Assembly (NCBI GenBank): GCA_963764685.1
Contig: CAVXTT010000020.1
Span: 186,001 to 250,000, forward strand
Direction: 5' to 3'
Source of the DNA: CAVXTT01 sp963764685
Lineage (GTDB): Bacteria > Bacteroidota > Ignavibacteria > Ignavibacteriales > Ignavibacteriaceae
Length of the DNA stretch: 64,000 bases
Positions 55,661 through 64,000 of this stretch are shown in pieces. The notes below the pieces were generated by a model. The model did not search any database. It worked only from the letters and a program-made list of their open reading frames with translations, and was not told the DNA's origin. Made by a program: the position numbers and the translations under genes. Positions within the stretch are counted from its first letter, which is position 1, and the number at the start of each line of letters is the position of its first letter.

Positions 55661-56182
55661 TTAATATTCCTTGTTTATATTATCATTATTCATAGTTTCA
55701 ATACCCAGGTCTTTTGATGCTTTATCCACATCATTTTTCAGATCCATCCAGGCGGTACGGAAGCTTGATTTAAACTGATTCCAGTTATTATCCTTCATCT
55801 CATCAAAATCATCCATCCGCTTTTCTAAGTTGTCGCGTTTATCCTTGATTGCTTTTATTCTTGTTTCGTATGCCGCCTTCTGTGTTTCGGCTGCATCGCC
55901 AATCTTATCATCCAGCATATCTATCCGATCATCAATTCTGTCCATTGCTTTATCGACATCGGATTTGAAAATATCCCGCTCCTCATAAGTATAATCTCTG
56001 TTATTCTCAAACAGCATATCCCTCTCTGCATCTTTACCAATTTCGGTGTTATCCTTGTTATTATCGTCGGTGACAACAGTTCTGTCATCTACGTTATTAT
56101 CATCTCTCCTTGTATCACACCCGGTAAGCAGCATAACCGTTAATACACTCAAAAAGAACGAGAACCAAATTGACCTTTTCAT
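55661..56182 (-). CDS. Charged coiled-coil lipoprotein
   Basis: 173 residues from the ATG at 56182 (MKRSIWFSFFLSVLTVMLLT, lipobox LLTGCD). The mature part is dominated by Asp, Lys and Arg, with a long predicted coiled coil (KAMDRIDDRIDMLDDKIGDA, AAYETRIKAIKDKRDNLEKR) and aromatic-containing ends. Resembles small apolipoprotein-like or stress-induced lipoproteins of Bacteroidota; no function known. An in-frame ATG five codons upstream is less likely because AAAGGA fits the inner start. Confidence 0.8.
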   Translation of the reverse strand: MKRSIWFSFFLSVLTVMLLTGCDTRRDDNNVDDRTVVTDDNNKDNTEIGKDAERDMLFENNRDYTYEERDIFKSDVDKAMDRIDDRIDMLDDKIGDAAETQKAAYETRIKAIKDKRDNLEKRMDDFDEMKDNNWNQFKSSFRTAWMDLKNDVDKASKDLGIETMNNDNINKEY

Positions 56183-56245
56183 ACATATTCCTTTCATTTA
56201 ATCATAAGTAAATCCAAACATATTCTATCAGTCAAATTCAGATCC

Positions 56246-56395
56246 CTATAGCGGCCGTCTGCCCTGTATTACCCTGATTATAACCACTACTACAGCAATT
56301 ACCAGAAGTATATGAATGAAGCCGCCTAAAGTATATGACGTTACCATCCCGAGCAGCCAAAGCACTAATAGGATCACGAAAATTGTCCAAAGCAT
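56246..56395 (-). CDS. Small lmo0937-type membrane protein
   Basis: 49 residues: MLWTIFVILLVLWLLGMVTS then YTLGGFIHILLVIAVVVVII and RVIQGRRPL. Two membrane helices with a glycine turn match the lmo0937/DUF5670 family of tiny proteins, common in Bacteroidota and often near stress genes. The ATG at 56395 is preceded by CAGGAG about 8 nt upstream (complement of CTCCTG at 56402). It reads toward the lipoprotein gene, with a ~60-nt gap, so they may be co-transcribed. Confidence 0.85.
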   Translation of the reverse strand: MLWTIFVILLVLWLLGMVTSYTLGGFIHILLVIAVVVVIIRVIQGRRPL

Positions 56396-56578
56396 TTTAA
56401 TCTCCTGTTTTAATATTGTACGAAATCAAAATATACTCAGAAAGGTATTTTTTCTATGTAAATTGTCACAGTAACTCTAAATAATTAAAAGAGTTACCCG
56501 AAAAAACATTTGTGGAAATTGATCCCCATATCACAAATATTTATTAATTTATTATATGTCTCAATTTTGCAATAATTT

Positions 56579-57307
56579 ATGAGCAACTACAAACTGGATA
56601 TCCAGTACGACGGTACAAAATATTCGGGCTGGCAGATCCAGGCAAATGCAGTCTCAATACAGGGGAAGATCACAGAGGCAATAAATGTAATTCTGAAAAA
56701 AGAAGTTAACCTGATCGGGTCCGGCAGGACAGATACCGGTGTTCACGCAATCGGTCAGGTTGGAAATTTCAGGTATGACGGGAAAATAGATATTTACAGG
56801 TTCAAGCATTCTCTCAATTCCCTTCTCCCCTTTGATATATCTGTAACCGGGATGACGGAAGTACCGGAGGATTTTCACGCAAGGTTTGATGCAAGGCAGA
56901 GAAGTTATTTTTACCTGTTAACAACTCAGAAGAATCCTATCCTTTATAATTATTCCCATTTCTATCACGATAAAATAAATATAGAGTATCTGAACAGACT
57001 TTCAGAAATACTAAATGGAAGACACGATTTCAGGTCCTTTTCAAAAAAGAGCGGCGGCATAGAAAATACATTCTGCACTGTTTATACAGCTCACTGGAGG
57101 ACGATAAAAGGGGTGACCCTTTTTCTTATTGAAGCGGACAGATACCTGCATGGTATGGTAAGAACTGTAGCAGGAACACTCCTTGAACTTTCACAAAGCA
57201 TTGGCGGAGAGGAAAAACTTTCTCATATCATAAATGAAAATGACAGAAATGCTGCCGGGGAAGCTCTTCCTGCAAAAGGCTTATTTCTTTATAAAGTTAA
57301 ATACTAA
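56579..57307 (+). CDS. truA: tRNA pseudouridine(38-40) synthase
   Basis: 242 residues. Catalytic Asp in GSGRTDTGVHAIGQV, N-terminal YKLDIQYDGTKYSGWQIQ, FHARFDARQRSYFYLL, and the C-terminal LIEADRYLHGMVRTVAGTLL motif, all hallmarks of TruA. Modifies U38-U40 of the anticodon arm. No ribosome-binding site is obvious and the start lies at the beginning of a short leader. Confidence 0.95.
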   Translation: MSNYKLDIQYDGTKYSGWQIQANAVSIQGKITEAINVILKKEVNLIGSGRTDTGVHAIGQVGNFRYDGKIDIYRFKHSLNSLLPFDISVTGMTEVPEDFHARFDARQRSYFYLLTTQKNPILYNYSHFYHDKINIEYLNRLSEILNGRHDFRSFSKKSGGIENTFCTVYTAHWRTIKGVTLFLIEADRYLHGMVRTVAGTLLELSQSIGGEEKLSHIINENDRNAAGEALPAKGLFLYKVKY

Positions 57308-57382
57308 TGGATGTCACACTCCTATGTTATTTATTACTAAGTATTTGATTGAACTTAATTATTCATCCGAAAGGAAATTATA

Positions 57383-57846
57383 ATGGAATTCCTTGCACAA
57401 TTTCATCCTAAAGTTGTCCATTTCCCGATAGCTCTGCTGCTCTTGTATGTGCTTCTGGAAACGATCGGAGTAATCTTCAGGAAAGAATTTTATCAAAAGG
57501 CAGCACACCTTGTCTTATTTTTAGGTGTACTTGGAGCCCTGGCTGCAGTTCTTACCGGTAAACAGGCAGAGGAGGCGTTTGAATACTTTAACAAAGCCTC
57601 CGGTGAACTGATGGAGAAACACGAATTCTTCGCTACTCTTACAATATGGTACTTTGCTGCACTGCTGGTGTTAAGGACAGCAGCAGTCCTGGTAAAAAAT
57701 TTAAAGGAGTGTTTCTGTATATTTTCTTAATTTTGGCTGTCATAGGAACCTATTTTGTTTTCTGGACAGGAGAGTTGGGAGGAGCTATGGTCTTTAAACA
57801 CGGAGTAGGAACAGAGTATAAGATTCAAATGGAAGAAGCTGAATAA
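57383..57846 (+). CDS. DUF2231 membrane protein, frameshifted
   Basis: About 154 residues with four membrane helices. DUF2231 signature FHPKVVHFPIALLLLYVLLE at the N-terminus, a central LGVLGALAAVLTGKQAEE, EKHEFFATLTIWYFAALLVL, and the final helix with YFVFWTGELGGAMVFKHGVG. The frame breaks at the A6 run 57694-57699: the literal frame ends in CIFS, while the other frame continues in family sequence to the stop at 57846. A haem-binding or electron-transfer role has been proposed for relatives, but none is shown here. Confidence 0.88.
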
Positions 57847-58674
57847 TTGGATTATAAAATAAAACCTTTGCTGCTTGTGTTAATTCTTTTAACAACTACA
57901 GCAGCAGGGGTTATCCTGAAATATTTTGAACTGCCTGCTTATTTTATAATCCTTGGATTCAGATTCCATCTCAGCTGCGTTATTCCCTTCCTTTTTATTA
58001 TCAGAAAAATTCCATTCGAGAGGATAAAAGGATACTTCATCTCTCCGGAATATAAAAAGCAGACTGTGCAGTTATTCTGGATATTTATCCCTCTGCTTGG
58101 AACAGCCGCATTATATTTCACCGGAATGGTTGAATTAACAGATCCCGACTATTTTTATGAATTCGGACTCTCTTCCATAATTGATTACCCCCTTTATTTA
58201 GTATGGAATTTTCTACAGCTCTCAATGCTGTTTATTTTTCTGAAAGCGGTGCAGTTAAGCTGGTGGAATCAGGTCCTTCCTATGACCGGAATAATTATTT
58301 TGCTTTTTTCTTATGAAGCAGTCCCTTTAGACATATCGAATTTTGATTACTTCAGTTTAGCTGTCCTCTTTTTAACTGCGTTAAGCGCAGCCCTCATTAT
58401 CAGGTATTTTTCAAATGTATACTGGTTTATCATATCGGTATTTACTTTTTTGTGGTCATCCCTTCTGCTCTTCGGTACTAAATCATCAACTGCAGTGAAT
58501 TTGATCTTTGCTGCAAAGTATTCAGAATGGGAAGGTTTTTTAACTGCCGGCAAGGCTTATAACGATTATTTAGTCCCCGGCTATACTGCTGTTTTTCTCT
58601 TTCTTATAGTTATCACATCCCTGGTAGAAAAACACTCTGCGCGGAAAATGAAAGTAACTCCTACGGATTTCTAA
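57847..58674 (+). CDS. Multi-spanning membrane protein of unknown function
   Basis: 275 residues from a TTG start directly after the DUF2231 stop. About seven or eight membrane helices (LLLVLILLTTTAAGVILKYF, LFWIFIPLLGTAALYFTGM, LFIFLKAVQLSWWNQVLPMT, YTAVFLFLIVITSLVE). Family not recognised. The tight junction (no gap) implies it works with the DUF2231 protein. Confidence 0.72.
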   Translation: MDYKIKPLLLVLILLTTTAAGVILKYFELPAYFIILGFRFHLSCVIPFLFIIRKIPFERIKGYFISPEYKKQTVQLFWIFIPLLGTAALYFTGMVELTDPDYFYEFGLSSIIDYPLYLVWNFLQLSMLFIFLKAVQLSWWNQVLPMTGIIILLFSYEAVPLDISNFDYFSLAVLFLTALSAALIIRYFSNVYWFIISVFTFLWSSLLLFGTKSSTAVNLIFAAKYSEWEGFLTAGKAYNDYLVPGYTAVFLFLIVITSLVEKHSARKMKVTPTDF

Positions 58675-58934
58675 ATAATGATGACGCAGGGGCGGTCCCC
58701 CGATTGCTGCTCTGTAAGCGCGAATAATTTGCTTTAGTATCCGTTATATCAGCGGGCGCTTAGGGAAGCGCCCCAACAATCAATGCAGAATTATATTCAG
58801 ATGGAGCAGGGGGAGACTACTTGGAATCATAATAAACACATTAATCTAACCTCTAAAAGTCCCTAAGTCATTAACCCCCTAAGTCACTAATCAACTAATC
58901 AACTAATCAACTAATTTATTATTTTTGTTTACAG
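58675..58934. other. Intergenic region with hairpin and short tandem repeat
   Basis: A hairpin GGGCGCT-TAGGGA-AGCGCCC at 58754-58773 (no T run), CCCTAAGTCA twice (58862-58871 and 58877-58887), and the 8-mer CTAATCAA three times in tandem at 58887-58910 just upstream of the outer-membrane gene. Confidence 0.65.
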
Positions 58935-59519
58935 ATGAAAAAAACAATTGCGCTATTATTAATATTATCTTCCTCAAGCATTTTTGCTTTACCTGCCGAT
59001 AAAGCTGTGGGAGTATTTCTGTCATTTGGAGTAGGACCAAGACTCCCGGTGGGGACATTCTCAGACAGAAGCGATCTGGGCTACGGTTTCAATGCAGAAC
59101 TTTCCTATACTAATAATGAGGTCCTTCCGGTCTTCTTTTTTGCCAAGGCGGGCTTTGAACAGTTCCCCGGATCAAATGATTTTTACCGCTCAACTGATTA
59201 TTCCAATTATTCGGTCTACAGTTTCCCTTTCAATGCCGGTATAAGATATTATTTCGCCCCTATGCTGGAAAATGTTGTTTTATTTATGCCGATAGTAGAA
59301 GTCTCTGCGTCATTTGATTATTACAGGATACTGCATGAGTTTAAGCAGGAATCCGGGAAAAGTAATTACACCGAGGACATTTCCAAGGTAGGGATAACCG
59401 GGGGCGTCGGCGTATCGATGTTTATGATGGAAATATTAGTGACCTACAATTATTTTGAATCCAACCAGTTTGTCGGAGCTGATATTAAAATCAGGCTCCC
59501 GTTATATATAAGCATTTAG
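58935..59519 (+). CDS. Outer-membrane beta-barrel protein
   Basis: 194 residues: signal peptide (KKTIALLLILSSSSIFALPA) and alternating aromatic/polar strands (GFNAELSYTNNEVLPVFFFA, YSFPFNAGIRYYFAPMLENV, VSMFMMEILVTYNYFESNQF) typical of small eight-strand barrels, ending ADIKIRLPLYISI. No specific family named. Followed 7 nt later by the crotonase gene, which may be chance linkage. Confidence 0.8.
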   Translation: MKKTIALLLILSSSSIFALPADKAVGVFLSFGVGPRLPVGTFSDRSDLGYGFNAELSYTNNEVLPVFFFAKAGFEQFPGSNDFYRSTDYSNYSVYSFPFNAGIRYYFAPMLENVVLFMPIVEVSASFDYYRILHEFKQESGKSNYTEDISKVGITGGVGVSMFMMEILVTYNYFESNQFVGADIKIRLPLYISI

Positions 59520-59526
59520 GAGAAAT

Positions 59527-60303
59527 ATGGATCATAAAAACTTACTTTTGCAGATCAACGGACCGACAGCGGTCGTAACAATTAACCGTCCCGATAAACT
59601 AAATGCACTGAATATTGAAACAATGGGAGAATTGAAACAGGTCTTTTCCTATCTGGGCACAAACGATGAGGTAAGAGGAATAGTTATTACTGGCAGCGGT
59701 GAGAAGGCATTTATTGCAGGTGCAGATATATCCGAATTAAACAAACTGGATGCTCTCGGCGGAAAGGAATTTGCCGAAAAGGGGCAGGAAGTATTTAATA
59801 TTATCCAGCATTTCGAGAAACCTGTTATTGCCGCAGTCAATGGTTTTGCACTCGGAGGCGGATGTGAACTTGCACTTTCGTGTCATATCAGACTGGCTGC
59901 TGAAAATGCTAAATTCGGACAGCCGGAAGTAAACCTTGGAATAATTCCCGGCTATGGTGGAACCCAACGCCTGCCGCGACTGGTAAACTCAGGCAGGGCA
60001 ATGGAGATGATCTTAACAGGCGATCTTATTGATGCGGCAGAAGCCCTAAGGATCGGGCTGGTTAATAAAGTATATCCCCAGGGTGAGCTGCTCAATAAAT
60101 CAATTGAGATGAGTAATAAAATTGCTTCCAAAGGAAAGGATGCTGTACGGCTGGCAATAAAAGCTGTAAATGCAGCTCAGCAGGTACCGCTTAATGAAGG
60201 GCAGAATCTGGAAGCAAGCTTTTTTTCAATATGCTGCGGGACAGATGATTTTAAGGAAGGAACCTCCGCATTCCTCGAAAAGAGAAAGCCCAAATTCCGT
60301 TGA
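59527..60303 (+). CDS. Enoyl-CoA hydratase/isomerase (crotonase)
   Basis: 258 residues, a classical crotonase. Substrate CoA motif AFIAGADISELNKLD, oxyanion hole VNGFALGGGCELALSCHIRL, and both catalytic glutamates in GGGCELALSC and QPEVNLGIIPGYGGTQRLPR, so hydratase activity is expected. Preceded by GGAG 7 nt upstream (TTTAGGAGAAATATG). Likely short-chain enoyl-CoA hydratase in fatty acid or butyrate-type metabolism; substrate length cannot be told. Confidence 0.93.
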   Translation: MDHKNLLLQINGPTAVVTINRPDKLNALNIETMGELKQVFSYLGTNDEVRGIVITGSGEKAFIAGADISELNKLDALGGKEFAEKGQEVFNIIQHFEKPVIAAVNGFALGGGCELALSCHIRLAAENAKFGQPEVNLGIIPGYGGTQRLPRLVNSGRAMEMILTGDLIDAAEALRIGLVNKVYPQGELLNKSIEMSNKIASKGKDAVRLAIKAVNAAQQVPLNEGQNLEASFFSICCGTDDFKEGTSAFLEKRKPKFR

Positions 60304-61286
60304 TGTTATCTACTGAATTAAAAAAAAATATTATAACCGCTCTCTTCGTTTCCTCAATCGCATTGATCATTTTCCATATTGCTGTAAATAAATTTTATAA
60401 ACCCGGACAGGAAGAACCTGTCTTAAAAGAACTCTCTGCAGGAGAGGTTAATTCCAGGTTCATCAAAGCAATTCTGAATTACGGATTTGATTCATCCTGG
60501 ATAGTTACTAAAAAAGGGGATGCTGTAATTTATACCTATAATGTGAATGTACCTCCGGATATTCCGATTGCCCTGCTTATAAAAGAAATACGCAATTCCT
60601 TCTCTGCCGAGGAGGCAGAATTGCTGGTCGAGGAAAAAAAGATCAACGGGAAAAATTATCTTAAGATATTTTCGGGGGAACAGCTTAAGTTAACTTCGGA
60701 CTTTTTATATAACCCGAAGATATCAAGGAAAACGGGGTATGCTGCATCTCTAATAATGAACGCCGGGGAACTTTCTGCCGTTGATCTGGATAACCTGCTC
60801 AATATTCCGGAGAATTTCGGAGTTGTGCTTGTCCCTTCTAAAAATTCTGTCGATCTTTCTAAAAAGATAATCAACAAGGGGAAAGAAGTGATAATTTTAT
60901 TAAATGATGATATATCGGAGCTCGAGTATAAGCTGGGATCAGATTTTTCTCACGGAAGAATAAAAGATGTGCTCAGGACTATAGCCGGCACCTGGCCGAA
61001 AGCAGTTTTTTATCTGATAGATGCAAACTCGTCCCTGTATAATTCAGAAGCAAGGGATCAGATCATGGCTGAGTTTACCAAGAGGAATATTAAGATCATT
61101 CCCACGAATAAGATGATTTATTATGATGCAGAAACAGACAGCGGGCTCGGCAAGCTTATTTCCCGCAGCGATGAGAAGAAACTAATTGCTATTCCTGCTG
61201 AATCTTATCTGATGCTGAACCACGAAGTGGAGCGTGTGAGGAAAATAGGATTCAAATTTGTAAATCCCTCAAGAGCAGTAAACTAA
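60303..61286 (+). CDS. Membrane-anchored protein, possibly divergent polysaccharide deacetylase (YibQ-like)
   Basis: 327 residues from the ATG at 60303, overlapping the crotonase stop by one base. One N-terminal membrane helix (IITALFVSSIALIIFHIAVN) and a long periplasmic part. The segment ASLIMNAGELSAVDLDNLLN ... VVLVPSKNSVDLSKKIINKG KEVIILLND (split here by a space) is laid out like the divergent polysaccharide deacetylase domain, where low-temperature search-type motifs (lipid-linked, DUF610) occur. The catalytic Asp-His pattern is not evident, so this is a tentative idea only; it could equally be an unrelated exported protein. Confidence 0.6.
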   Translation: MLSTELKKNIITALFVSSIALIIFHIAVNKFYKPGQEEPVLKELSAGEVNSRFIKAILNYGFDSSWIVTKKGDAVIYTYNVNVPPDIPIALLIKEIRNSFSAEEAELLVEEKKINGKNYLKIFSGEQLKLTSDFLYNPKISRKTGYAASLIMNAGELSAVDLDNLLNIPENFGVVLVPSKNSVDLSKKIINKGKEVIILLNDDISELEYKLGSDFSHGRIKDVLRTIAGTWPKAVFYLIDANSSLYNSEARDQIMAEFTKRNIKIIPTNKMIYYDAETDSGLGKLISRSDEKKLIAIPAESYLMLNHEVERVRKIGFKFVNPSRAVN

Positions 61287-62646
61287 CTTACCTGGTTACC
61301 TTCAAAATCGAGTTCTTTAATTGGTCCCAGTCCTGAATCTTTAAATTGTTCCATTATACTTTCTTTCTTTCCGACCAGCACAACCGATAATCTCTCGGGA
61401 AAAATATTCTTTACAGCAGCCTCATTAACATCCGGCAGCATTACGGAGCTTATATTTTCCGGGTATGTGGTGAAGTGATTTAACGGCAGAGAATGAAGTA
61501 TTAATCTTGAGATGTTCATTGCTACCTGCCGGTTGGTTTCAAAGTTGGCATGGAAATTTCCTTAGTATGGATGACTTTGTGAAAGCAAGCTCTTCGGGTG
61601 TAACCCCTTCCTTAATTCCTGATAATTCGTGCAGAATTTCCACTGACGGCATTTAATGTATTTTCCTGGTTTACAGAAGTAGTAACACCAAAATAACCCC
61701 TCTGCTGGTAGTAATTAAAAGTTGATGATGCCCCGTATGTATATCCTTTTTTTTCTCTCAGGTTCAGATTTATCCGGCTTGAAAACTGCCCCCCGAGAAT
61801 GGAATTGAGGATCATCTTAGAGAAGTAATTATCATCCCTTTTACCGGTAAGGTGTCCTGCCCTGATCTCGCATTGTACAGCATCCTCTTTATTAACGAGA
61901 TATAATTGAAAAGTCTCGGTAGGCAATTCCCCATTATGACCAGAATATAAAGGTGCGTTTTTCCAGTTATGGAAGTGTGTATTCAGTTTGTCTGTAAGCT
62001 CCTGCTTATCGATATCACCAACAGCAGCGATTGCACAATTATTGGGGACAATATAATTATTATAGAATTTCCTTATATCCTCAGAGTTTATCATCTGGAT
62101 GGATTTACCGGTTCCGGTGATCGGATGTGCATAAGGATCATCTTCTCCGAATATTATATACTCGAATACCTGGTTGGCTATTTCATCCGGTTCATCCTTA
62201 AGCTGCATAACACGTGTCATTATTTTTCTTTTCTCCCTTGCAAAGGAGATATCATCAAGATGCGGTCTTAAAATCACATCAGAAAAAAGCTGCAGTGATC
62301 TGTCGACATTTTCCTTCAGGCTTCTGAGGGATAAAAACAGGTTATCGTGATTACAGCCGGAATCAAAATTAGAACCTAACAGTTCAAACTCGTCGGCAAG
62401 TTCAAGCCCTTTAAGATCTCCGGCTCCTTCATCAAATGTCATTGTCAGAAGATTTGCAGTGCCTCTTTTATCGGGAGGGTCAAATTTACTTCCTGCATCT
62501 GCAATCAGGTTAAACCTTAAAACAGGGAGATGCGGTCTCGCAATAAAATAAACCTTCAGTCCGTTATCTAAAGTAAAGAAATCTATAGCCGGGGGATGAA
62601 ATTTAAAGTCGTTCTGGTCGAGGGGTCTTTTCTTTCTGTCAATCAT
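61283..62646 (-). CDS. M16-family peptidase subunit without zinc motif, frameshifted
   Basis: About 454 residues. M16 fold (FTLDNGLKVYFIARPHLPVL, YAHPITGTGKSIQMINSEDI, GDIDKQELTDKLNTHF, RINLNLREKKGYTYGASSTF) but the position of the catalytic HxxEH reads RGTANLLTMTFDEG, so zinc ligands and catalytic Glu are missing. It is the likely non-catalytic partner of the next M16 protein. Frame breaks near 61637-61641 and 61557-61562; the three pieces join as SGIKEGVTPEELAFTKSS and HANFETNRQVAMNISRL. Overlaps the catalytic subunit by 4 nt (ATGA), and its stop overlaps the end of the convergent gene. Confidence 0.9.
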
Positions 62647-63909
62647 TTATCGACCGCCGATATCCGGAGTTCCACATAATTTTTAAGAATATATTTTTCC
62701 AGTGCACTTGTAACGGATTCACGGCTTACGGCTTCATATCGTTTCAGATCCTTATTGAATGAGTTTGGTTCGCCTGTATAGTAATTATAAAAATTCAGCT
62801 GGTCGGCAATTGTATCCAGTCCCTGTAGTGAATATATAAAGCCCGACTTTATCTGGTTTTTTGATTTAAGAAGTTCCTTATCCGAGATACCTGAATCGCA
62901 CAGATGTTTAAGTTCTTTAAATATACTTTCTTTAAGCATATCCAGGCTGATGCCAGGTTTAGCGGTAGCGATAATAAGAAAATGTCCCGAATATTTTCCG
63001 GAAAACTGGAATGAGGAAACATCCTGTGCTATTTCATTTTCATATACAAGTTTCTTATGAAGTCTTGAACTTTTGGAACCGGTCAAAAGATCAGCAAGCA
63101 CATCAAGAGAGGCATCTTCATCAGCAAATACCCTTGCTGTGGGCCAGGCAAAATATATTCTTTCGAGCTGTACCTGTTCCTTATGCTTCAGGAAAATGTT
63201 TTCTTTCAGAGGACCATTAGCTGCAATGACAGGTGCAGGGAGTTGAGCCCCGGGTATATCTCCAAAATATTTTTGTATCAGACTCTTTACCTCGTCAGTT
63301 TCAAAGTGTCCTGCAACCACAAGCGTTGCATTAGAGGGGGCATAATAAACTTTGAAGAAATCTGTAACATCCTTAAGAGTATAGGATTTTAATATCTTCC
63401 TTAAATCCGATGGTAGGCCAGCTGTAGGGATGCCCTTCCGGATAAAGATTAGTAATTATCTTTTCCCAGGCTAAGCCATAGGGCTGGTTATCATATCTTT
63501 CCAGTCTCTCATTAAAAACAACATCTTTCTGGTTATCGAGTTTTTCCTGAGTCAGCGCGGGGAGCAGGAATCCCATACGGTCGGATTCAAGCCAGAAGAT
63601 CAGTTCAAGAAAATTAGCCGGTATCTTTTCATAATAATTTGTTTTATCAAAACTTGTAGAGCCGTTTAGAGTTCCCCCGGCTTCCTGTATAAACCTGAAA
63701 TGCATTTCCTTGGGAACATTTTTAGAGCCCTGGAACATCATGTGTTCGAAGAGGTGAGCAATACCTGTTTTTCCTTTGGGCTCATTTGCAGAACCGGTTT
63801 TATACCAGATATTTACTGCAGTAAGGGGAATGGAGTTATTCCTGTGAAGGATTACCTCAAGACCATTATCAAGACAATATTTTTCACAATTTATATTTAA
63901 TAGATCCAT
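62643..63909 (-). CDS. M16-family zinc peptidase, catalytic subunit, frameshifted
   Basis: About 421 residues. Zinc motif HLFEHMMFQGSKNVPK (HxxEH) with the downstream Glu in NQKDVVFNERLERYDNQPYG; ASFDKTNYYEKIP-type substrate loop reads STSFDKTNYYEKIPANF. The C-terminal M16 domain (YYAPSNATLVVAGHFETDEV, QVQLERIYFAWPTARVFADE, YENEIAQDVSSFQFSGKYSG) is in another frame; the break is at the T4 run 63387-63390. No signal peptide, so probably cytoplasmic or exported unconventionally. Forms an operon with the zinc-less M16 gene. Confidence 0.93.
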
Positions 63910-64000
63910 TCAGGCAGAGGGTATAGTTACCCTTTAAAAATAATAGTATAAGAAATTCCGGCTAAATTTCCACTGAATTAATTCAGGAGCATCAGGACTC

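Overview
The window looks like a chromosomal segment from an anaerobic or facultative member of the Bacteroidota/Chlorobi group, most likely class Ignavibacteria. The main evidence is four exported proteins ending in a type IX secretion (T9SS) C-terminal sorting domain with a YPNPFN motif (YPNPFNP in three) and terminal K-x-x-L-L/I-K. Supporting evidence is an ExbB-ExbD-ExbD-TonB operon of Bacteroidota style, separate secD and secF, and an NADH-linked Flx-Hdr electron-transfer cluster. Placement is by motif recognition only, not by phylogeny.

Layout, left to right. 0-4.5 kb (minus): a tripartite RND efflux operon (TolC-like, adaptor, permease running off the left edge). 4.9-7.7 kb (minus): perR-katG peroxide defence. 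7.9-10 kb: an M1 metallopeptidase with a T9SS tail. 10.2-11.1 kb: tRNA-Arg(CCG) and a membrane-anchored TPR protein. 11.6-16.2 kb (plus): a four-gene partner-switching operon (SpoIIE-type phosphatase, STAS antagonist, anti-sigma-like kinase, second phosphatase), the genes overlapping by 1-34 nt. 16.3-18.5 kb: a small orphan, an OsmC-like protein and an ArsR-DUF2087-GIY-YIG fusion. 18.6-24.3 kb (minus): a Ton motor operon (exbB, exbD, exbD, tonB, small membrane protein, PstS-like lipoprotein, TPR protein). 24.9-31.6 kb (plus): hdrC-hdrB-hdrA-flxD and three further Flx-type genes, a probable NADH-dependent flavin-based bifurcating complex. 31.6-36.3 kb (minus): M28 peptidase, secF, secD. 36.4-39.6 kb (minus): a nucleoside salvage operon cdd-tdk-nupC-punA. 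40.4-49.6 kb (plus): a surface/secretome island with two large beta-propeller T9SS proteins, an exported helical-repeat protein, the remains of a deleted T9SS gene and another T9SS protein. 50.0-51.2 kb: carbinolamine dehydratase, TPR protein, pyrE. 51.5-55.5 kb: M64 peptidase, a third SpoIIE-type phosphatase and an aldehyde dehydrogenase. 55.6-58.7 kb: envelope lipoprotein, a 49-residue membrane protein, truA, membrane proteins. 58.9-64 kb: outer-membrane barrel, crotonase, an unassigned membrane-anchored protein and an overlapping pair of M16 peptidases.

About 21 single-base reading-frame breaks interrupt 13 otherwise well conserved genes, concentrated at 0-7 kb, 26-27.4 kb and 61.5-63.4 kb. 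Several lie in homopolymer runs. Uncorrected long-read indels are the likeliest cause, although decay of some genes cannot be excluded. I give such genes as one full-length span and state where the frame breaks.

The most unusual non-coding signals are two intergenic hairpins (11.2 kb and 39.9 kb) whose arms are tandem 11-bp units and whose apex contains CCGTTTT, and a family of paired ACAGGG-type palindromes at 17.3 and 49.6-49.95 kb. The most unusual coding signals are the ArsR-DUF2087-GIY-YIG fusion, a PerR that keeps the metal-sensing residues but lacks the structural zinc cysteines, and a ghost T9SS gene of which only the signal peptide, a sliver of the tail and the terminator remain.
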